The notes: generated by a model from the sequence alone, not told the origin. DNA of 64,000 bases from Egibacteraceae bacterium (GCA_040905805.1 JBBDQS010000146.1:1-64000); one strand, 5' to 3'; positions 45,333 to 55,221 are shown, counted from the first letter of the stretch. Program-made: numbers and translations.

Positions 45333-47414
45333 TCAGGGCAGGTGCGTGACCGCCATCGGGCGGTTGAGCGCGGGCTTGCCGGTGCCCCGGGTGCGCTCGA
45401 CGGTGTCGCGGTCCGGTCGGGTGCGCGGCTCGGAGCGGGCCTTGCGCGGCCGGGCCCGGCGGCCGCGCTGCCCGCCGTCGCCGGGATCGCTGTGCTCGCC
45501 CGGGGACGACGGCTCCGGGCGCACCCGGGCCGGTGGATCGTCGGAGCTGGTGCCTGACGGCGCTCGGCCGTCGCCCTTGGGCGAGCCCTTCGAGCCGCCG
45601 GACCGGCCGCGGCGGGTGCGCTCCTGTGACCGGGCTGGACGCTCCTGGTCGGCCCGGTCCCCGTTGCTCGTGGCCGAATCGCGCACGGGCGTGCGGTCCC
45701 CGGATGCGCTGGGGGCGACCCGCGTGCGGGTGCGGGTGCGCCGGCGCGTGCCCGCACCCGCGCCGGCGGGCGCTCCCCCGGCGTCGGCGGGACGGGCCGC
45801 GCGGGGTGCGGCGTCGCGGGTGTCGGCGTCGCGGGGTGCGGCGTCGCGGGTGTCGGCGTCGCGGGTGTCGGCGTCGCGGGGTGCGGGCTCGCGGGCGTCC
45901 GCCTCGCGGGCGCCGGTACCGGCGGCGGACTTCCGCCGGGTGCGCGGCGCGGGCGCTGTGGCCGTGTCCGAGCCCTCGGGCGCACCGCCACGGGAACTCC
46001 GCCGGCGCGTGCGCACCCGGGCCACCGTCTCCTCGCCCTCGTCCTGATGCTCGGCTGCGGGCTGGGTGTGCTTCGGTGCGCCGTCGCGGGGCTTGGCCTC
46101 GGCGGTGCGGTCGGTGTCCGGACGCCCGCTGGCACCGGCCTTGGCGCGCTTGGCATCCGTTGCGTCCCCGCGTGCCTTGCCGCCTCGTGACGACGACTTC
46201 TCACCGCGCTTGCGCGTGGGCTTCGACGGCACGAGCGGGGCGGAGCGGGGCGCCCGCGCCGGCAGGTCGAACAGCTCGTCGAGGATCGGCGAGGTGGAGA
46301 AGACCTCGTGGATGGGCGAGTCGACGTCGAGGGCCTTCTTGATCATCTCCAGACGGGCGAGCTCGTTCCACACCGCGAGGGTGATCGCCACGCCGCTGCC
46401 GCCGGCCCGCCCCGTGCGCCCGATGCGGTGCAGGTACATCTTCTCGTCGTCGGGGCAGTCGTAGTTCACCACGTGGGTGACATCGGAGATGTCGAGCCCA
46501 CGTGCCGCGACCTCGGTGGCCACCAGCACGTCGATGGTGCCCTTGCGGAACTTCGACAGGGCACGCTCGCGCGCCTCCTGTCGCAGGTCGGAGTGGATCG
46601 GCGCGGCCACGATCCCCCGGTCCTGGAGCTCGGCGGCGAGCACGTCGGCCATGCGCTTGGTGCGGGTGAAAACCACGCACAGCCCACGGCCCGGCGTCTG
46701 CAGGATCCGGGCCAGCACGGCGGGCTTGTCCATACGGTGGCAGGAGAAGAAGTGCTGCTCGGTCTCGGGGGCGATGCGCGCCTCCTCGACCTCGGCGCGC
46801 AGGAACGTGGGCTTGCGCATGTACCGGCGCGCGAGGGCGACGACCGCCGAGGGCATGGTCGCGCTGAACAGCTGGGTCTGGCGGTCGGTGGCACACGCGT
46901 CGAGGAGCGCGACGACATCGGGCAGGAACCCGAGGTCCAGCATCTCGTCCGCCTCGTCCAGCACCAGGGCGTTGACCCCCGACAGGTCCAGGATGCCCCG
47001 GCGCAGCAGGTCCAGGAGGCGACCGGGGGTGCCGACCACCACGGGGGCGCCCGCGCGCAGCGCCTCGGCCTGGGTCTCGATCGCCTTGCCGCCGTACACC
47101 GGCACCACGCGGGTGCCGAGCCGGGCGCTGGCCCGGTCGAGGTCGTCGCGGACCTGCACGCACAGCTCGCGGGTCGGCACGATCACGAGCGCCTGGGTGC
47201 GCTTGTCGTCGGTGACGCGCTGCAGCAGCGGGATCCCGAACGCCAGGGTCTTGCCCGTGCCGGTGCGCGCCTGGCCGATCACGTCGGCGCCCATGAGGCC
47301 GAGCGGCAGGGTCAGCTCCTGGATGGGGAAGGGGTGGTGTATGTCGGCGTCGGCGAGGGCGTCGCAGATCGCCGGGTCCACACCGAAATCGGCGAAGGTC
47401 TTGGTATCACTCAA
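45333..47414 (-). CDS. DEAD-box RNA helicase with long basic tail
   Basis: A 693-aa RNA helicase of the DeaD/CshA type. The motifs are in order: ARTGTGKT (Walker A), PTRELCVQV, DEAD at about 150, SAT, and the second domain with ARGLDI and HRIGRTGR. The catalytic core is about residues 1-370. The last 300 are a disordered Arg/Asp/Gly/Pro-rich tail, partly made of five-residue repeats. The start is TTG 47414. Cold-shock RNA unwinding or rRNA assembly is the usual role. It is divergent from the DUF885 gene. Confidence 0.93.
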   Translation of the reverse strand: MSDTKTFADFGVDPAICDALADADIHHPFPIQELTLPLGLMGADVIGQARTGTGKTLAFGIPLLQRVTDDKRTQALVIVPTRELCVQVRDDLDRASARLGTRVVPVYGGKAIETQAEALRAGAPVVVGTPGRLLDLLRRGILDLSGVNALVLDEADEMLDLGFLPDVVALLDACATDRQTQLFSATMPSAVVALARRYMRKPTFLRAEVEEARIAPETEQHFFSCHRMDKPAVLARILQTPGRGLCVVFTRTKRMADVLAAELQDRGIVAAPIHSDLRQEARERALSKFRKGTIDVLVATEVAARGLDISDVTHVVNYDCPDDEKMYLHRIGRTGRAGGSGVAITLAVWNELARLEMIKKALDVDSPIHEVFSTSPILDELFDLPARAPRSAPLVPSKPTRKRGEKSSSRGGKARGDATDAKRAKAGASGRPDTDRTAEAKPRDGAPKHTQPAAEHQDEGEETVARVRTRRRSSRGGAPEGSDTATAPAPRTRRKSAAGTGAREADAREPAPRDADTRDADTRDAAPRDADTRDAAPRAARPADAGGAPAGAGAGTRRRTRTRTRVAPSASGDRTPVRDSATSNGDRADQERPARSQERTRRGRSGGSKGSPKGDGRAPSGTSSDDPPARVRPEPSSPGEHSDPGDGGQRGRRARPRKARSEPRTRPDRDTVERTRGTGKPALNRPMAVTHLP
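45795..45905 (-). repeat. 15-bp tandem repeat in the helicase tail
   Basis: Units similar to GTCGCGGGTGTCGGC repeat about seven times and encode D-A-[DA]-[TP]-R five-residue repeats in the DEAD helicase tail. The number is prone to change by slippage. They carry no spacers, so they are not CRISPR-related. Confidence 0.75.
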
Positions 47415-47538
47415 TGGTTGTCAACTCGAATCCGGGGGGATGGTCGGGTCCGCGTTCGGGACCGGAGGTCTTCTAGCATCCGTCTTCCAGACTACCAGGC
47501 TCCCCCAGGCCTCTGCCCCCGAGTGACCGGAGTGACCG

Positions 47539-49209
47539 CTGCGCCCCCGACAGGTCATCGACGACGTCTTCGCCCGCTATCTGCGCCACATACGCGACCA
47601 CAGCCCGACCACGGCGACCCGCCTGGGCGACCACGCGCGGGACGACGAGCTGGACGATTGGGGCCCGGGGGCGGTCGACGAGCGCCTCCGGGAGCTGTCC
47701 GGGCTGCAGCGGCGCCTGGCTGACGTCCACCTCGAGCCGGGCGTGCCGGACGACGTCGAGCTCGACGGCGACCGGATGCTGCTGGACGACACGCTCGCCG
47801 GCATGCGCCTGGAGCTGGATGTCCTGCGGCTGCCGGAGACCGACCCGACCTTCTACCTCGGCATCGCCACCGACGGCGTGTACGACCTGCTGCGCCGCGA
47901 CGACCTTCCGGTGGGGCCCCGCCGTGCGGCCGCGGCCCGCCGGGTCGCCGCCGTGCCGCGCCTGCTCGACCAGGCCCGGGCGAACCTGACCGGGGTGACC
48001 GCCCCCCGACGCCAGGTGACGCTGCTGCGCGCCCCGGGCGCCGCGACGCTGTTCCGCGATGTGGTGCCCGCGTTCGCCCCGCAGGCTGCCCTCGCCGGGC
48101 AGGCCGCGGCGCAGGCATGCGAGGCGTTCGCCCTGTGGCTCGGCACCGGGGAGGGTGCGGTCGTGCCCGACTGGCCACTGGGCGAAGGCACGTGGTCCGA
48201 GGCGCTGCGCCTCGTGCTCGGCTCGCGGCTTCCGGCCGAGGAGCTGTGGCAGCGGGGGTGGGTGCGCCTCGACGAGCTCCAAGCCGAGGCGGAGCAGCTG
48301 GCGCGTGCGGTGCTCAGCGGCGGCGGGCCGCCCCCCACCGGCGACGGGCCGGCCCCCACCGGCGACCCGCGGGCGCTGGTGTGGACCGCCCTGGACCGGC
48401 TGGCCGCCGACCGCTCGCCCCGCGAGCGTCTGGTGGCCGACGCCGCTGCTGGGCTGGACGACATCGTCGGGTTCCTGCGGTCGAGCGACCTGTTCGACCT
48501 GCCCGAGCCCGACGTCCTGCGCGTCGAGGAGGTGCCCGCGTTCCAGCAGGGGGTGGCCATGGCGTACTTCATGCCGGCGCCACCGCTGGAACCCGAGGCG
48601 CCGCACACCTACTACCTCTCGCCGGTGCCGGCCGACTGGGACGACGAGCGGGCGACGTCGTTCCTGCGCGAGTACAACCACCACGGCCTCGCCTCAGTCG
48701 GCCTCCACGAGGCCTACCCCGGCCACTACGTGCACTTCGCGGCGGCGCAGCGCCACCCGCGCCGGCTGCGGCGCACGCTCTGGAACTCCGCGTGTGCGGA
48801 GGGCTGGGCGGTCTACGCCGAGCGGGAGGTGGTGCGTGCGGGCTTCGGCGGCCCGGGGCTCGCGCTCACCAACGTCAAGATGGACATGCGCGCCGTCGCC
48901 AACGCGCTGCTCGACCAGGGCCTGCACGTCCACGGCTGGGACGATGACACCGCGATGGCGTTGCTGACCGACCGGGTCTACCAGGAGCGGTCCGAGGCCG
49001 AGGGCAAGCTGGTGCGCGCCAAGGTGACCGCCGGTCAGCTGTCCTCCTACTTCGTCGGCGGTGAGGAGTTCGCCGACCTGCGCACCGACGTGGCCGCCGC
49101 CAGAGGATCGGCCTTCCACCCGCGCGCCTTCCACGCCGACGTCCTCGCCCAGGGCGTCCCGCCGGTCGGGGTCCTGCGGCGGGCCCTCGGCGTCCAGCCT
49201 GCGGCCTGA
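47539..49209 (+). CDS. DUF885-family putative metallopeptidase
   Basis: A protein of about 555 aa. The HEAYPGH motif (zinc-ligand pattern HExxxGH) and the downstream EGWAVYAE block identify DUF885, a family of uncharacterised zinc peptidase-like proteins. The first coding residues (QVIDDVFARYLRHIRDHSP) are in this frame, but the only start after the upstream TGA is CTG 47539, with GGAG 6 nt before it. A GTG at 47532 is in another frame and would fit if one C of the run 47544-47548 were removed. So the start is uncertain. Confidence 0.75.
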   Translation: MRPRQVIDDVFARYLRHIRDHSPTTATRLGDHARDDELDDWGPGAVDERLRELSGLQRRLADVHLEPGVPDDVELDGDRMLLDDTLAGMRLELDVLRLPETDPTFYLGIATDGVYDLLRRDDLPVGPRRAAAARRVAAVPRLLDQARANLTGVTAPRRQVTLLRAPGAATLFRDVVPAFAPQAALAGQAAAQACEAFALWLGTGEGAVVPDWPLGEGTWSEALRLVLGSRLPAEELWQRGWVRLDELQAEAEQLARAVLSGGGPPPTGDGPAPTGDPRALVWTALDRLAADRSPRERLVADAAAGLDDIVGFLRSSDLFDLPEPDVLRVEEVPAFQQGVAMAYFMPAPPLEPEAPHTYYLSPVPADWDDERATSFLREYNHHGLASVGLHEAYPGHYVHFAAAQRHPRRLRRTLWNSACAEGWAVYAEREVVRAGFGGPGLALTNVKMDMRAVANALLDQGLHVHGWDDDTAMALLTDRVYQERSEAEGKLVRAKVTAGQLSSYFVGGEEFADLRTDVAAARGSAFHPRAFHADVLAQGVPPVGVLRRALGVQPAA

Positions 49210-49221
49210 CGCGCGCCGCGC

Positions 49222-49815
49222 CTACTCGTCGTCGGGGTCGAACGATCCGAGGCCCCGCCAGGCGAGACGGGCCAGCAGGGTCACGGCCTCATCCTTGTCC
49301 ACGGTGGAGTGGTCGAGCCACCACCGGGCCCCCTCGGTGGCCAGGCCCCGCAGGGCCGTGGCCAGGAAGCCGGCCGACTCCGGGTCGAGCCCGGCATCCT
49401 CGGCCACCAGGACGCCGACGGCCCCGGACACCCGGGACATGGCGTCCTCCACCGCGACGCGGACGTCGGGGTCGGTGAGGTCGGCGGTGCGAAAGAGCAG
49501 CCCGAAACGCTGGTCCTCGACGAAGTCGAAGTAGGCGGCGATGGCGCCCTCGACGCGGGCGCGGTTGTCGGTCGTGCCGTGCAGGGCCTTGCGGACCTGC
49601 TCCTCCATCTCGTCGACGGCATCGCCGACCAGCGCCAGGTACAGGTCGCGCTTGGACGGGAAGTGCTGGTAGAGCACCGGCTTGCTCACGCCCGCGGCCT
49701 CCGCGAGCTGCTCCATGGACAGCCCGTGGAACCCATGCTCGGCGAACAGGCCGCCGGCGACGTCCAGCAGCTGGGCACGCCGGTCGGGTGCGCTCAGACG
49801 TGTACGCCGTCCCAA
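49222..49815 (-). CDS. TetR-family transcription repressor
   Basis: A protein of about 197 aa. The N-terminal helix-turn-helix is FAEHGFHGLSMEQLAEAAGVSKPVLYQHFPSKRDLY, followed by a ligand-binding helical domain. The GTG at 49848 is also open, but a strong GGAGGAAGG lies between it and TTG 49815, which favours TTG. The operator at 49873-49890 overlaps its promoter. The ligand and targets are unknown; it is convergent with DUF885. Confidence 0.87.
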   Translation of the reverse strand: MGRRTRLSAPDRRAQLLDVAGGLFAEHGFHGLSMEQLAEAAGVSKPVLYQHFPSKRDLYLALVGDAVDEMEEQVRKALHGTTDNRARVEGAIAAYFDFVEDQRFGLLFRTADLTDPDVRVAVEDAMSRVSGAVGVLVAEDAGLDPESAGFLATALRGLATEGARWWLDHSTVDKDEAVTLLARLAWRGLGSFDPDDE

Positions 49816-49872
49816 CGCTGCCGTTCCTTCCTCCGCCGGATGGACCACCGGGTCGTGCGGGGCCGGACCCGA

Positions 49873-49890
49873 TGTTACCGCAGAGTAACA
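49873..49890 (-). promoter_or_regulatory. TetR operator, 18-bp perfect inverted repeat
   Basis: TGTTAC-N6-GTAACA is a perfect palindromic pair. One half provides the TAACAT -10 box on the minus strand (49872-49877). It lies just upstream of the tetR gene and just after the stop of the DUF2017 gene, so autoregulation is the simplest reading. Confidence 0.65.
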
Positions 49891-49891
49891 A

Positions 49892-50407
49892 TCAGCCGGA
49901 GGACTCGTCGTCGAGGCTCTGCATGAGCGCGCCGAGCAGCTGCTCCTGCAGCCAGCCCAGGTAGTACAGGGCCACGGCGGAGGGGTTGTCCTGCTCAGGT
50001 CCGCGCTCCCACTGCGACTCGTCGGTGATGCCGAGCAGCACGCCGAGGGTCAGCCGCGCATCGTTCAGCGCGGACAGCCACGCGTGGGCGTCGTCGGGGG
50101 ACAGCTCGACCGTCCACGACCAGCGTCCGCCCTGCCCGCCGTCGAGCGTGGCGGCGAACGCCTCGAGGCGCTCGAGCCGTTCCTCCACCAGGCTCTCGCC
50201 CACGAGGTCGCGGTACTCGGCTTCCTGCTGCGCGTCGTCGTAGCCATGCGGGAACAGCCGCCGGCGGATCCCGACGTCGCCCGCGTCCCCGGCCAGCAGC
50301 GGCCGCAGCTGGCCGGGCAGCGACTGCAGGAGCGAGCGCTCCTTGGCGGTCAGGCGTACCCGGACCCCGCCGTCGGGCAGCCGGGCGACGCCGTGCACTG
50401 CTCCCAT
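49892..50407 (-). CDS. DUF2017 protein, clpS neighbour
   Basis: A 171-aa soluble helical protein of the actinobacterial DUF2017 family (LTAKERSLLQSLPGQL..., ALYYLGWLQEQLLGAL). It normally follows clpS, as here (27 bp downstream), so the pair is likely co-transcribed and possibly linked to N-end-rule proteolysis, but no function has been shown. Confidence 0.82.
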   Translation of the reverse strand: MGAVHGVARLPDGGVRVRLTAKERSLLQSLPGQLRPLLAGDAGDVGIRRRLFPHGYDDAQQEAEYRDLVGESLVEERLERLEAFAATLDGGQGGRWSWTVELSPDDAHAWLSALNDARLTLGVLLGITDESQWERGPEQDNPSAVALYYLGWLQEQLLGALMQSLDDESSG

Positions 50408-50434
50408 GTGCTCAGGCTGCCGGTCGCGACACGG

Positions 50435-50737
50435 TCAGTCCCGGGCCAAGGTGGCCTGGAGGCCGTGGGCGTGCAGCCGGGCGACGTCGCCCTCGGACCG
50501 TTCCCGCGGCCCGCTCGCGACGATCGCCTTGCCCTCCTTGTGCACCTGGAGCATGAGCTTGGTGGCGGTGGGCTCGTCGTGGCCGAAGAGCTTGCGCAGG
50601 ACGTACACCACGTAGGACATGAGCGTCACCGGGTCGTTCCAGACGATCACGTTCCACGGCCGGTCCCGGTCGGTGGTCTCCTCCCCGACGGGGTCGTCGG
50701 TGCGCTGCGGCGCGATGGTGGGGGCGGAGGCGGACAT
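50435..50737 (-). CDS. clpS: ClpS adaptor for N-end-rule proteolysis
   Basis: A 100-aa adaptor that delivers substrates with a bulky or aromatic N-terminal residue to ClpAP/ClpCP. The conserved core is intact: [20 protein letters not shown], then [14 protein letters not shown]. The N-terminal 25 residues are a disordered extension. The frame stays open upstream, but ATG 50737 starts the homology. It leads the clpS-DUF2017 pair. Confidence 0.92.
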   Translation of the reverse strand: MSASAPTIAPQRTDDPVGEETTDRDRPWNVIVWNDPVTLMSYVVYVLRKLFGHDEPTATKLMLQVHKEGKAIVASGPRERSEGDVARLHAHGLQATLARD

Positions 50738-50769
50738 AGGGTCAGGGTAACGCGATCGCCGCGAGCCGC

Positions 50770-53337
50770 CTATACCCCGAGGTCGTCGCAGACGCACTCG
50801 CGGGGGTCCGCCCCCGCCACCAGGCCCTTGTAGGACGGCGCCCGCAGGAGCCCCTCGTCGGTGACCTCGCCGAACTCGACGCGACAGACCAGGTCGGGAC
50901 GCACGAACCGCGCCGTCGCGGGCGGCCGCGGGTCGCGCGCAGCGAACGGCGGGTCGTCGGTGGCGCGCTCGGCGAGCAGGGCGCCCAGCCGGTCGAGCTC
51001 GCCCTCGTCGAAGCCCGAGCCGACCCGGCCCACGTAGCGCAGCCGGCCCTCGTCGTGCAGCCCGAGCAGCAGGGCACCGAGGCGCCCGGCGCGCCCCCCC
51101 CGGCCACCCATCCACCCGCCGATGACGCAGCAGGCGGACCGGCGCACCTTGAGCTTGCGCCAGTCGCGGCTGCGCCGTCCCGGCTGGTAGGTCGAGTCGG
51201 CCCGCTTGGCGATCAAGCCCTCCAGGCCGCGGTCGCGGGCTGCCCCGAACAGCGCCGTACCCGACTCGGCGACCGCCTGGCTGCGCTGGATCGCGCTGCC
51301 CGGGACGAGGAGCTCGTCGAGCAGCCCGAGGCGTTCGGTCAGCGGTCGGTCCACGACTCCCCGGCCATCGACGGCCAGCAGGTCGAAGACCATGTAGGCC
51401 ACCGGGATGCGGGTGCGCGCCCGTTTCACCCCGGCGGCGTCCCGCATGTGCATGCGCCGCTGCAGCCGCTGGAACGAGGGGGCGCCGTCGGGACCGAACG
51501 CCACGATCTCCCCGTCCAGCACCGCGTTGCGGGCCAGCACGCGTTCCCACAGACCCGCCAGCTCCGGGTAGCCGGCGGTGATGTCGTTGCCCGCCCTGCT
51601 GACCAAACGGGTGGAGGCCGCCTCGCCGGTCCCGGGGCGCACCGTGGTGGCCACGGCCCGCACGCCGTCCCACTTGATCTCGAACAGCCATGCGGGGTCG
51701 TCGAAGCCCGCCGATCCGCCGTCGACCGCCAGCATCGGGGTGAAGGACGGTGGCGGGGCGGGCAGGTCCGTGGGCTCGTCCGCGCGCACGACCATCCACT
51801 GCGACGAATCGTCGGCACCACCATGGCTCGCGCCATGCCCTCTGCCATGGCTCGCGCCATGCCCGCCACCCGTGCGGAACAGGTGGTACTCGCCGGTGTG
51901 GCGCCGGCCGTGGAGGCGGACGGTCACCTTGTCGTCGTGCCACTCCACCAGCTCGTAGGGGCCCTCGTCCCAGATGCGCACCTGCCCGCCCCCGTACTCG
52001 CCCTCGGGGATCTCACCCGAGAAGGTCATGTAGGACAGCGGGTGGTCCTCGGTCTGGACCGCCAGGTGGCGGACCCCCGGGACGTCGGGAAGCCCCTTGG
52101 GGACCGCCCAGCTGGGGGCGGAGCCGTGCCGTTCCAGGCGCAGGTCATGGTGCAGGCGGGTCGCCAGGTGGTGCTGGATGACGAACCGCGGGCGGTCGTC
52201 GTCGGCGCGGTCGTGGCCGACCTGGGCTGTGTCGCTGTCGCGGACCTGGTCGGCGTCGGCCTCGTCGGCGGGCGGTTCGGGGGTGCGCGTGAAGTCGCGC
52301 TTGGCGGTGTACGCGGACAGGTCCGGGCGCCGGGCCACCACGTGGGATCCCTCCCCGTCGGCGGCGTCGGGATCCATGCCCACCGCAGCCATCGCGCTCC
52401 GCAGGTCCTGGCCGCCCGCCAGGATGGGAACGGCCAGGTCGCCGACCTCGTCGAGGCGGCGCCAGACCGTGGCGATCGTGAAGTCCGTGGGCTCGACGTC
52501 GCCGGCGACCTCGGCCCACTCCAGCGGCGTGGCGACCGGCGCACCGCGTTCGGGGCGCAGCGACCACGTCGCGGCGATGTTCTTGCCCTCGGTGTTCATG
52601 TTGTGGTCGAGGAAGACCTTGCCCGTGCGCTTGGCGATCTCCCACTCCATGGTGGTGCGCTCGGGGTCCGCCCGGTTGATCAGCCGGCACACCCGCCCGA
52701 CCCACTCGCGCACGGCGCCGGCCGAGTGCACCCGGTCGATGGGCACGTAGACCTGCATCCCGGTGGCCCCCGACGTGCGGGGGTAGCCACGCAGGCCCAA
52801 CCGGTCGAGGGCGGTGCGCACGAGCAGCGCCACCTCCCGGACCTCGGCGAACCCCACGCTCATCGGGTCGAGGTCGAAGAAGGCGTAGTCGGGCCGGTCG
52901 ATGCGGTCGACGCGGGCGTGCCAGGGGTGCAGCTCGATGCACCCGAGGTTGGCCAGCCACAGCAGGCTCGGGGCGTCGCGCGCCAGGAGGTAGTCGATGG
53001 TCTTGCCGCTGTCGCGCGAGGTCACGGGGGCGGTGGACACGAAGCCGGGCGTGTGCGGCGGAGCCTGCTTGGCGTAGAAGAAGGCGCCATCGGCGCCGTC
53101 GGGCATGCGCTTCAAGGTCAGCGGCCGGTCGGCCAGGTAGGGCAGGATCCACTCGGCGACGTTCCAGTAGTAGGCGAGCAGGTCGGCCTTGGTGTAGCCC
53201 TCGGGCTCCCAGAAGGGCTTGTCGAGATTCGTGACCTTCTGGTCGACGCCGCCGGATTCCAGGATCCACGCGCGACCCTCGCGCCGTGCCGGCAGGGGGC
53301 TCGGAAACGCGATGGTCGTGGGCACGTCGCTGGTCAC
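50770..53337 (-). CDS. ligD: LigD: polymerase-phosphoesterase-ligase for NHEJ
   Basis: An 855-aa three-domain repair enzyme. Domain order is polymerase (about 1-300, metal pair D155/D157), 3'-phosphoesterase (about 385-490, [14 protein letters not shown]) and ATP-dependent ligase (from about 530; KWDG with nucleophile K555). It seals double-strand breaks brought together by Ku. A small Gly/His repeat linker (about 490-508) separates the last two domains. GTG 53337 is preferred, and the longer frame is rejected. It is divergent from ku across 117 bp. Confidence 0.93.
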   Translation of the reverse strand: MTSDVPTTIAFPSPLPARREGRAWILESGGVDQKVTNLDKPFWEPEGYTKADLLAYYWNVAEWILPYLADRPLTLKRMPDGADGAFFYAKQAPPHTPGFVSTAPVTSRDSGKTIDYLLARDAPSLLWLANLGCIELHPWHARVDRIDRPDYAFFDLDPMSVGFAEVREVALLVRTALDRLGLRGYPRTSGATGMQVYVPIDRVHSAGAVREWVGRVCRLINRADPERTTMEWEIAKRTGKVFLDHNMNTEGKNIAATWSLRPERGAPVATPLEWAEVAGDVEPTDFTIATVWRRLDEVGDLAVPILAGGQDLRSAMAAVGMDPDAADGEGSHVVARRPDLSAYTAKRDFTRTPEPPADEADADQVRDSDTAQVGHDRADDDRPRFVIQHHLATRLHHDLRLERHGSAPSWAVPKGLPDVPGVRHLAVQTEDHPLSYMTFSGEIPEGEYGGGQVRIWDEGPYELVEWHDDKVTVRLHGRRHTGEYHLFRTGGGHGASHGRGHGASHGGADDSSQWMVVRADEPTDLPAPPPSFTPMLAVDGGSAGFDDPAWLFEIKWDGVRAVATTVRPGTGEAASTRLVSRAGNDITAGYPELAGLWERVLARNAVLDGEIVAFGPDGAPSFQRLQRRMHMRDAAGVKRARTRIPVAYMVFDLLAVDGRGVVDRPLTERLGLLDELLVPGSAIQRSQAVAESGTALFGAARDRGLEGLIAKRADSTYQPGRRSRDWRKLKVRRSACCVIGGWMGGRGGRAGRLGALLLGLHDEGRLRYVGRVGSGFDEGELDRLGALLAERATDDPPFAARDPRPPATARFVRPDLVCRVEFGEVTDEGLLRAPSYKGLVAGADPRECVCDDLGV

Positions 53338-53454
53338 GAAAGGACGGTACCGCCACCCCGGCGCGTTGGGGGATGCGCGCGGCGCGGGAGGGGTAGATGA
53401 TGGACGCAGCGCGCCGGCCCCTTCCCCGTGCCGGGCGCGGAGGAGGGCGCACCC

Positions 53455-54258
53455 ATGCCGCGGACACTGTGGAAGGGCTCGTTGTCGTTCGGCTTGGTGA
53501 CGGTGCCGGTGGGGCTGTACGCCGCCACCGACGACAAGTCGCCGTCGTTCAACCAGCTGCGGGCCGGCGACCACAGTCGCATCGGCTATCAGCGGGTTGC
53601 GAAGGCCGACGGCGAGGAAGTCGAGTACGACGACATCGTCAAGGGCTACGAGTACGAGCGCGACCGTTACGTCGTCTTCTCCAAAGAGGAGCTCGACGTC
53701 TTGAAGCCGCCGTCGAGCCGCACCGTGGACATCATGCAGTTCGTGCCGCGGGAGCAGATCGACCCCCTGTACTTCCAGCGCTCCTACTACCTGGCGCCGG
53801 ACCCCGCCGGGGCGAAGGCCTACGGCCTGCTCGCCAAGGCGATGGCCGACCAGGACACCGTGGCGGTCTGCAAGATCACCCTGCGCGACAAGGAGCACCT
53901 GGCGACGCTGCGCCTGCGCGGGGAGCTGTTCGTGCTGGAGACCATGTACTGGCCCGACGAGATCCGTGAGCTCTCGCTGTCCGACGTCGGCGTCGAGGAG
54001 CTGCCCGAGCCGCGCAAGCAAGAGGTGCAGATGGCGCAGAGCCTGATCGAGAACCTGACCGAGGACTTCGATCCCAGCGTCTACACCGACGAGTACCGGG
54101 CCAAGGTCGAGGAGGCGGTGCAGGCCAAGGTCGAGGGCGAGGAGGTCGTCGTGTCGGAGGAGTCCGAAGAGCCCACCGCCGTCGTCGACCTGATGGACGC
54201 GCTGAAGCAGTCGGTCGAGGCGTCGAAGAGCCGCAGCAAGAAGAGCAAGGCGTCGTGA
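53455..54258 (+). CDS. ku: Ku homodimer protein for NHEJ
   Basis: A 267-aa Ku protein (WKGSLSFGLVTVPVGLY at the start, REQIDPLYFQRSYYL in the core) that rings DNA ends and recruits LigD. The C-terminal 35 residues are basic and lysine/serine-rich. ATG 53455 has GGAGGAGG upstream. It forms a divergent pair with ligD, so a complete two-component bacterial NHEJ system is present. Confidence 0.95.
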   Translation: MPRTLWKGSLSFGLVTVPVGLYAATDDKSPSFNQLRAGDHSRIGYQRVAKADGEEVEYDDIVKGYEYERDRYVVFSKEELDVLKPPSSRTVDIMQFVPREQIDPLYFQRSYYLAPDPAGAKAYGLLAKAMADQDTVAVCKITLRDKEHLATLRLRGELFVLETMYWPDEIRELSLSDVGVEELPEPRKQEVQMAQSLIENLTEDFDPSVYTDEYRAKVEEAVQAKVEGEEVVVSEESEEPTAVVDLMDALKQSVEASKSRSKKSKAS

Positions 54259-54306
54259 GCGTCGGCCGGGTCACGCAGTGCCTCGGCGCGGGGCGGGTCT
54301 GAGCGG

Positions 54307-54783
54307 ATGGGCCCCATCCTCTTCGTCCTGTTCATCGTCATCCCGATCATCGAGCTGGCGGTCATCATCCAGGTCGGCCAGCTGGTCGGTGTCGGGTGGA
54401 CCCTCGTCGCGTTGATCGCGATGTCCCTGATCGGTGCGGCGCTGGTCAAGGCCGAGGGCCTGCGGGCCTGGCAGCGCGTCCGGGAGGCCCTGGCGCAGAG
54501 CCGGATGCCCGCCGAGGAGGTCGTCGACGGCGCGCTGGTCCTGCTCGGGGGCGCGCTCATGCTCACGCCCGGGTTCCTGACCGACGGTGTCGGCTTGCTC
54601 CTGGTGCTGCCACCCTCACGCGCCCTGCTGAACCGCGGCATCCGTGGGCGCGTGCGCGGGGCCTTCGGGCTGTCGCACCGGCGCGGGGACCCCCCCGGCC
54701 CGACGCGGACCCCCACCGACGACGGGGTGGTCGACGTCGATGTGGTCAGCATCGAACGGGACGACCCCCCGGACGCCGACTGA
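54307..54783 (+). CDS. fxsA: FxsA-family membrane protein
   Basis: A 158-aa protein with three hydrophobic helices and the FxsA core (PIIELAVIIQVGQLVGVGWT..., ALVLLGGALMLTPGFLTDGVGL). In E. coli FxsA suppresses phage F exclusion, but the general role is unknown. The C-terminal 40 residues are an acidic, proline-rich tail. It starts 48 bp after ku. Confidence 0.88.
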   Translation: MGPILFVLFIVIPIIELAVIIQVGQLVGVGWTLVALIAMSLIGAALVKAEGLRAWQRVREALAQSRMPAEEVVDGALVLLGGALMLTPGFLTDGVGLLLVLPPSRALLNRGIRGRVRGAFGLSHRRGDPPGPTRTPTDDGVVDVDVVSIERDDPPDAD

Positions 54784-54921
54784 CCGTGCCCGACCTCCGC
54801 CGCGCTGGCCCAGCCCGGCCCCCCGGCCCGCGCGGCCACAGGCCGCCATGCCGCGCGGGCGGGTCAGGGGTGCAGGAAGATCGCGGCTCAGGGTCGAGGA
54901 GCGTCCTGCCGAAGGGAAAGC

Positions 54922-55221
54922 ATGAGCCTTCACGCCACCATGTCCAGGGCGCCCAGCGCGGCGCTGCCCGCAGCCGAGACCGTCCGTGCCCGTGACAACC
55001 TGATCGTGCTGCTGTCCGCGACGGACCCGCTGGGGCTGATCGCACGAGGCCATTCGGTGGTCGACTACGCCGCCACGGCCAGCGCGGCGCTGGAGGTGCT
55101 GGTCGCGGGGGGGCGGGCCGACGAGCTGTTCAGGCTCTTCCACACCACGGACGCACCGGTCGAGACCGTCCACACCTTCGTCCGCACGGCCATCCACTGG
55201 TGGGACGCACGGCCCGCGTGA
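54922..55221 (+). CDS. Small hypothetical protein, no recognised family
   Basis: A 99-aa soluble protein, mostly helical, with a tryptophan-pair ending (HWWDARPA) that contributes to one conserved-looking patch. I do not recognise its family. GGGAAAG lies upstream of ATG 54922. It sits between fxsA and the nuclease-like gene. Confidence 0.5.
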   Translation: MSLHATMSRAPSAALPAAETVRARDNLIVLLSATDPLGLIARGHSVVDYAATASAALEVLVAGGRADELFRLFHTTDAPVETVHTFVRTAIHWWDARPA

